Assembly (NCBI GenBank): GCA_030044475.1
Contig: JASHVP010000153.1
Coordinates: 1 to 8,469, forward strand
Length of the DNA: 8,469 bases
DNA from: Thermoplasmata archaeon
Lineage (GTDB): Archaea > Thermoplasmatota > Thermoplasmata > Lutacidiplasmatales > UBA184
Reading direction: 5' to 3'
Below are positions 5,993-8,469 of the stretch, piece by piece. How positions within the stretch are numbered: the stretch's first letter is position 1; each line of letters opens with the position of its first letter. The translations under genes were made by a program, and so were the position numbers. The notes below the pieces were generated by a model. That model was given only the letters and a program-made list of their open reading frames with translations. It was not told the DNA's origin and made no database searches.

Positions 5993-7179
5993 CGGACCCG
6001 TGGCTCGAGTTCGAGTCCCGGGCGCGCTCCGCGGAGACCGCGGGCTACTTCGAACGCGCGGGTTCGACCGGCCGAGGGCCCCATGCGGCGACCTGGTTCG
6101 ACGGCGCGGAACGCGCGGTCGTCGTGGGGCGCGACACGACCCCCGTACAGCTCGACCGGATCGTGGACCGGTTCCTCTCCCGATCCCCCCGGGGCGCCGT
6201 CCTCGGATATCTCGGGTTCGACTCGGTCGGGCTCTTTGAGCCGGCCTTGCGGCAGTTCCCCCGGGGCAGCCCGTTCCCCCTCGGCGAACTGGTGTTCGTC
6301 GCCCACGTCCGTCGTCGCACGTTCCGGCCCGCCCCCGTGCGCCCGCATCGCCGGCGCCCGCCGACCCGACCGCTCCACGACTCGCTCCCCCGCGGCCGCT
6401 TCGAGCGGTCGGTCCGCCGGCTCGTCGGAGAGATCCGAGCGGGGGAAGCGTTCCAGGTCGTCCTCTCGCACCGGCGCGAGTGGACGCGCCCCGACGACCT
6501 GCTCCGGCGCGCCCGTCGCCTGCGGTCGAGCGAGCGGTTCGCGTACTTCTACTACCTGAAGTTGGGCGGCCGCGAGATCCTCGGAGCGACCCCGGAGTCG
6601 GTCGTGGAGATGCGGGGCCGCACCGCGGTGGTCAACCCCATCGCCGGGACTCGCCCCGTCGCGGGAGCGACCCGGCGCCGCCCGCTCGCGGCCGACCCGA
6701 AAGAGCTTGCGGAGCACCGGATGCTCGTCGACCTCGCGCGGAACGATCTCGGCGCGGTCGCGTCGGTGGGTTCGGTCCGCCTCCTCCGGCGCGAGGTCCG
6801 CACCCGGTACGCGAGGCTCGAGCACCTGGTCAGCCAGGTCGCGGCCGACGTCCCCCGTACGACCGGCCGCTTCGCGGTGCTCGCCGCGACGTTCCCCGCC
6901 GGGACCGTGAGCGGGGCGCCGAAGATCCGCGCGACCCAACTCCTCCGCCGGGAGGAGGCGAGCTGGCGCGGACCGTACGCCGGCGCCGTAGGGCTGCTTC
7001 AGGGCCGGCGCAACGCCGACTGGGCGCTCGCGATCCGCACGGCGTTCGGGGTCGACGACCGCCTGTTCACCGCGGCGGGCGCCGGGATCGTGCACCGGTC
7101 CGATCCGGCGCGCGAGTACGCGGAGACGTTGACGAAGCTCGCGCACGTCGAAGCGACCCTGGTCGAGGGGGGCCGATGA
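5989..7179 (+). CDS. trpE: Anthranilate synthase component I
   Basis: This 396-residue protein converts chorismate to anthranilate, using ammonia delivered by TrpG. The chorismate-binding domain is complete: 'GEIRAGEAFQVVLSHR', 'LGATPESVVEM', 'NPIAGTRPVAG' (216-225), 'DPKELAEHRMLVDLARNDLG' (Glu242 in the metal/substrate site), 'LEHLVSQVAADV', 'FPAGTVSGAPKIRA', and 'AGAGIVHRSDPAREYAET'. Ala219 in PIAGT identifies TrpE; PabB has a lysine there (PIKGT). The N-terminal domain keeps 'GYLGFDSVGLFEP' but is short (family usually 420-520 in total). The tryptophan-binding motifs look lost: 'YFER' (20-23) stands where 'LLES' is expected, and 'ERFAY' (182-186) where 'NPSPY' is expected. 'GAGIVHRSDP' has Arg where Asp is usual. 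The GTG start forms a GTGA overlap with lysC, and trpG follows by an ATGA overlap, as expected for two subunits of one complex. Confidence 0.94.
   Translation: MTDPWLEFESRARSAETAGYFERAGSTGRGPHAATWFDGAERAVVVGRDTTPVQLDRIVDRFLSRSPRGAVLGYLGFDSVGLFEPALRQFPRGSPFPLGELVFVAHVRRRTFRPAPVRPHRRRPPTRPLHDSLPRGRFERSVRRLVGEIRAGEAFQVVLSHRREWTRPDDLLRRARRLRSSERFAYFYYLKLGGREILGATPESVVEMRGRTAVVNPIAGTRPVAGATRRRPLAADPKELAEHRMLVDLARNDLGAVASVGSVRLLRREVRTRYARLEHLVSQVAADVPRTTGRFAVLAATFPAGTVSGAPKIRATQLLRREEASWRGPYAGAVGLLQGRRNADWALAIRTAFGVDDRLFTAAGAGIVHRSDPAREYAETLTKLAHVEATLVEGGR
7165..7172 (+). promoter_or_regulatory. Ribosome binding site of trpG
   Basis: A GAGGGGGG run just upstream of the ATG at 7176 fits a Shine-Dalgarno element and supports that start over an extension inside trpE. 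Confidence 0.6.
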
Positions 7180-7757
7180 AGGTCCTCCTCGTGGATCACG
7201 AGGACTCCTTCGTCCACAACCTCGAGCAGGCCGTCGCCCGCGAGGGAGCCGAGGTCCTTTGTCTCCGGGCGACGCGACCGTTCGCGGAGGCCGTCCGGTT
7301 CGACCCGGACGCCGTCGTCCTTTCGCCCGGTCCCGGCCATCCCCGCGACCGCCGCCTGACCGGGCTGTCGCGCGAACTGCTCCGCGCGTGGGATCGGGAA
7401 CGGTCGTTCCTGGGCGTCTGTCTGGGCCACCAGGTGGTCGGCGAGTACTACGGGGGAACGGTCGCCCGGGGCCGCGAACCGATCCACGGGGAGGCGACGG
7501 CGATGACCCATGACGGCCGCGGGATCTTCGTGGGCCTTCCCTCGCCGACGCCGGTCGCTCGCTACCACTCGCTCGTCGTGCGTCCCGGATCCGTCCCCTC
7601 CGAGCTCGAGGTCTCGGCCCAGGGCGACGGGGGCGTTGTGATGGGCCTTCGTCACCGACGCCGCCCGGTCGACGCCGTCCAGTTCCACCCGGAGTCCTAC
7701 CTGACCCCGGAAGGGCCGCACCTGCTGCGGAACTTCCTGGCAGGAGTCCGACGATGA
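7176..7757 (+). CDS. trpG: Anthranilate synthase component II (glutamine amidotransferase)
   Basis: This 193-residue class I glutamine amidotransferase hydrolyses glutamine and passes ammonia to TrpE. It opens with 'MKVLLVDHEDSFVHNL', the family's 'xxLLIDnyDSFtyNL'. The oxyanion-loop block is 'VVLSPGPGHP' (47-56). The nucleophile is Cys82 in 'FLGVCLGHQ', and the catalytic His171 and Glu173 lie in 'VQFHPES'. 'HGEATAM', 'GIFVGLP' and 'RYHSLVV' are further conserved blocks. Length is typical (about 190-200). All three triad residues are present, so glutaminase activity is expected. The same protein may also serve as PabA for p-aminobenzoate synthesis, since TrpG/PabA cannot be told apart by sequence alone; adjacency to trpE favours TrpG. 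The N-terminal 'HEDSF' differs from the usual 'NYDSF' but keeps the Asp-Ser-Phe core. ATGA overlaps join it to both neighbours. Confidence 0.96.
   Translation: MKVLLVDHEDSFVHNLEQAVAREGAEVLCLRATRPFAEAVRFDPDAVVLSPGPGHPRDRRLTGLSRELLRAWDRERSFLGVCLGHQVVGEYYGGTVARGREPIHGEATAMTHDGRGIFVGLPSPTPVARYHSLVVRPGSVPSELEVSAQGDGGVVMGLRHRRRPVDAVQFHPESYLTPEGPHLLRNFLAGVRR
7742..7746 (+). promoter_or_regulatory. Ribosome binding site of trpD
   Basis: AGGAG lies 7 bases before the ATG at 7754, inside the last codons of trpG, and supports the ATGA-overlap start of trpD. Confidence 0.65.
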
Positions 7758-8469
7758 TCGCCGGAGCCCTCCGGCGGGCGCTCGCCCCGGAGCCCCTGTC
7801 CCGGGCCGAGGTCCGTCACGTGTTCGACACGCTCCTGGCGGGAGAGACCACCGACCTCGAACGTGCGGCGCTGCTCGTCGCCCTCGGAGCCCGGCCGACG
7901 TCGGTGCCGGAGCTGGCCGAGTGCGGGGCGGAGCTTCGCCGCCGAGCGATCCCGTTCCCCGTCCCGCGCTCGGACGGCGCCGTCGACCTCTGCGGTTCCG
8001 GCGGCGCTGGGGTGCCGACGTTCAACGTCTCGACCGTCGGCGCCCTGGTCGTGGCGGCGACGGGGACTCCCGTGGTGAAGCACGGGAACCGCAGCGCCCG
8101 CGGGTTGTGCGGCTCGAGCGACCTCCTCGTGGCCCTCGGCCTCCCCGTGGAGACGTCGATCGAGTTCGCGCGCGCGAGCTACCGATCCCATCGGATCGCG
8201 TTCCTGCACGCTCCGCTGTTCCACCCGGCGACCCGGGCGGTCGCGGCGGCGCGTCGGGCCCTCGGAGTTCCGACGATCTTCAACCGCCTCGGTCCCCTGG
8301 CGAACCCGGCCCGCGTCCCCTTTCAAGTGACGGGCGTCGCCGCGCCGGAGCGGGCCCCCGAAACGGTTCGGGCGCTCGCGGCCCTCGGGGTCCGTCGGGC
8401 ACTCGCGGTGAGCTCCGAGGAGGGCGCGGACGAGTTCTCCCCCCGGCGGCCCACGGTGGGTGTCGAGTG
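7754..8469 (+). CDS. trpD: Anthranilate phosphoribosyltransferase, N-terminal 238 residues; 3' end outside window
   Basis: The gene runs off the window end; the family is usually about 340 residues, so roughly 100 are missing. TrpD joins anthranilate to PRPP, giving phosphoribosyl-anthranilate and pyrophosphate. The N-terminal helical region (1-70) contains 'LSRAEVRHVFDTLLAGE', the usual 'Lt..Ea...m..im.Ge' pattern. It is followed by 'DLCGSGGAGVPTFNVST' (78-94), 'GTPVVKHGNRSARGLCGSSD' (104-123), 'HRIAFLHAPLFHPA', 'TIFNRLGPLANPA' and 'GADEFSP' (Asp226-Glu227, the metal-binding pair). Two PRPP-loop positions deviate: the usual 'GTGGD' is 'GSGGA', and the usual 'NRAxSSxSGSAD' is 'NRSARGLCGSSD', losing both serines. 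Lys109 of KHGN is the only lysine seen. Context after trpE-trpG strongly favours TrpD; a diverged paralogue of the phosphoribosyltransferase/nucleoside phosphorylase family is the alternative. Confidence 0.9.
   Translation, partial: MIAGALRRALAPEPLSRAEVRHVFDTLLAGETTDLERAALLVALGARPTSVPELAECGAELRRRAIPFPVPRSDGAVDLCGSGGAGVPTFNVSTVGALVVAATGTPVVKHGNRSARGLCGSSDLLVALGLPVETSIEFARASYRSHRIAFLHAPLFHPATRAVAAARRALGVPTIFNRLGPLANPARVPFQVTGVAAPERAPETVRALAALGVRRALAVSSEEGADEFSPRRPTVGVE

Larger units (their letters stand above)
1..8469 (+). other. Translationally coupled aro-asd-lysC-trp operon segment
   Basis: Nine same-strand genes follow each other without a single free base between them. Junctions are 378-390 (13 bp), then 4 bp at 1247-1250 (GTGA), 2518-2521 (ATGA), 3600-3603 (GTGA), 4673-4676 (ATGA), 5989-5992 (GTGA), 7176-7179 (ATGA) and 7754-7757 (ATGA). 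No promoter, attenuator or terminator is visible inside, so one long transcript beginning upstream of the window and ending beyond it is inferred. Confidence 0.85.

Noticed and set aside
5686..7146. A 486-codon open frame on the minus strand opposite lysC end and trpE
   Set aside because: Same artefact: composition is Arg/Asp/Gly-rich without family motifs, and the sense strand encodes an intact TrpE.
5989..7179. PabB (aminodeoxychorismate synthase) instead of TrpE
   Set aside because: The discriminating residue is Ala219 (PIAGT), not the Lys of PabB, and trpD follows trpG.
1..8469. Haloarchaeal origin
   Set aside because: GC content would fit, but the proteins are Arg-rich without the strong Asp/Glu excess expected of salt-in proteomes.

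Overview
The window is one uninterrupted stretch of a very GC-rich archaeal amino-acid biosynthesis operon. All nine genes are on the + strand: aroE (3' part only), a GHMP-type shikimate kinase, aroA, aroC, asd, lysC, trpE, trpG and trpD (5' part only). No RNA gene, mobile element, CRISPR array, promoter or terminator is visible, and no intergenic gap exists. Every gene overlaps the next: by 13 bp at the first junction and by 4 bp (GTGA or ATGA) at the other seven. Most starts have a Shine-Dalgarno-like GGAGG or GAGGG element.

The organism is most likely an archaeon. The best evidence is the shikimate kinase, which belongs to the GHMP superfamily and has no P-loop; this enzyme form is essentially archaeal. 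AroA, AroC and aspartate-semialdehyde dehydrogenase also carry archaeal-looking motif variants. The proteins are rich in arginine but not strongly acidic, so a haloarchaeon looks unlikely. A high-GC member of Thermoplasmatota or a related lineage is a guess that the sequence alone cannot settle.

Layout: 1-390 is the end of shikimate dehydrogenase. 378-3603 covers shikimate kinase, EPSP synthase and chorismate synthase, so the segment runs from dehydroshikimate to chorismate. 3600-5992 encodes aspartate-semialdehyde dehydrogenase and aspartate kinase. 5989-8469 encodes the two anthranilate synthase subunits and anthranilate phosphoribosyltransferase, the first committed steps from chorismate to tryptophan.

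The aspartate genes fit the operon because many archaea build 3-dehydroquinate from aspartate semialdehyde rather than by the DAHP route. LysC and Asd could therefore supply the shikimate pathway as well as Thr/Met/Lys synthesis. The genes that would prove this (ADH synthase and type II DHQ synthase) would lie outside the window.

The most unusual points are: (i) near-absence of lysine in all nine proteins (about 18 in about 2,830 residues), with most survivors in catalytic or conserved motifs; (ii) an aspartate kinase whose ATP-site TD-V-x-G segment is replaced by K-R-H-V-A; (iii) a TrpE without the usual tryptophan-feedback motifs; (iv) a TrpD with altered PRPP-binding loops.
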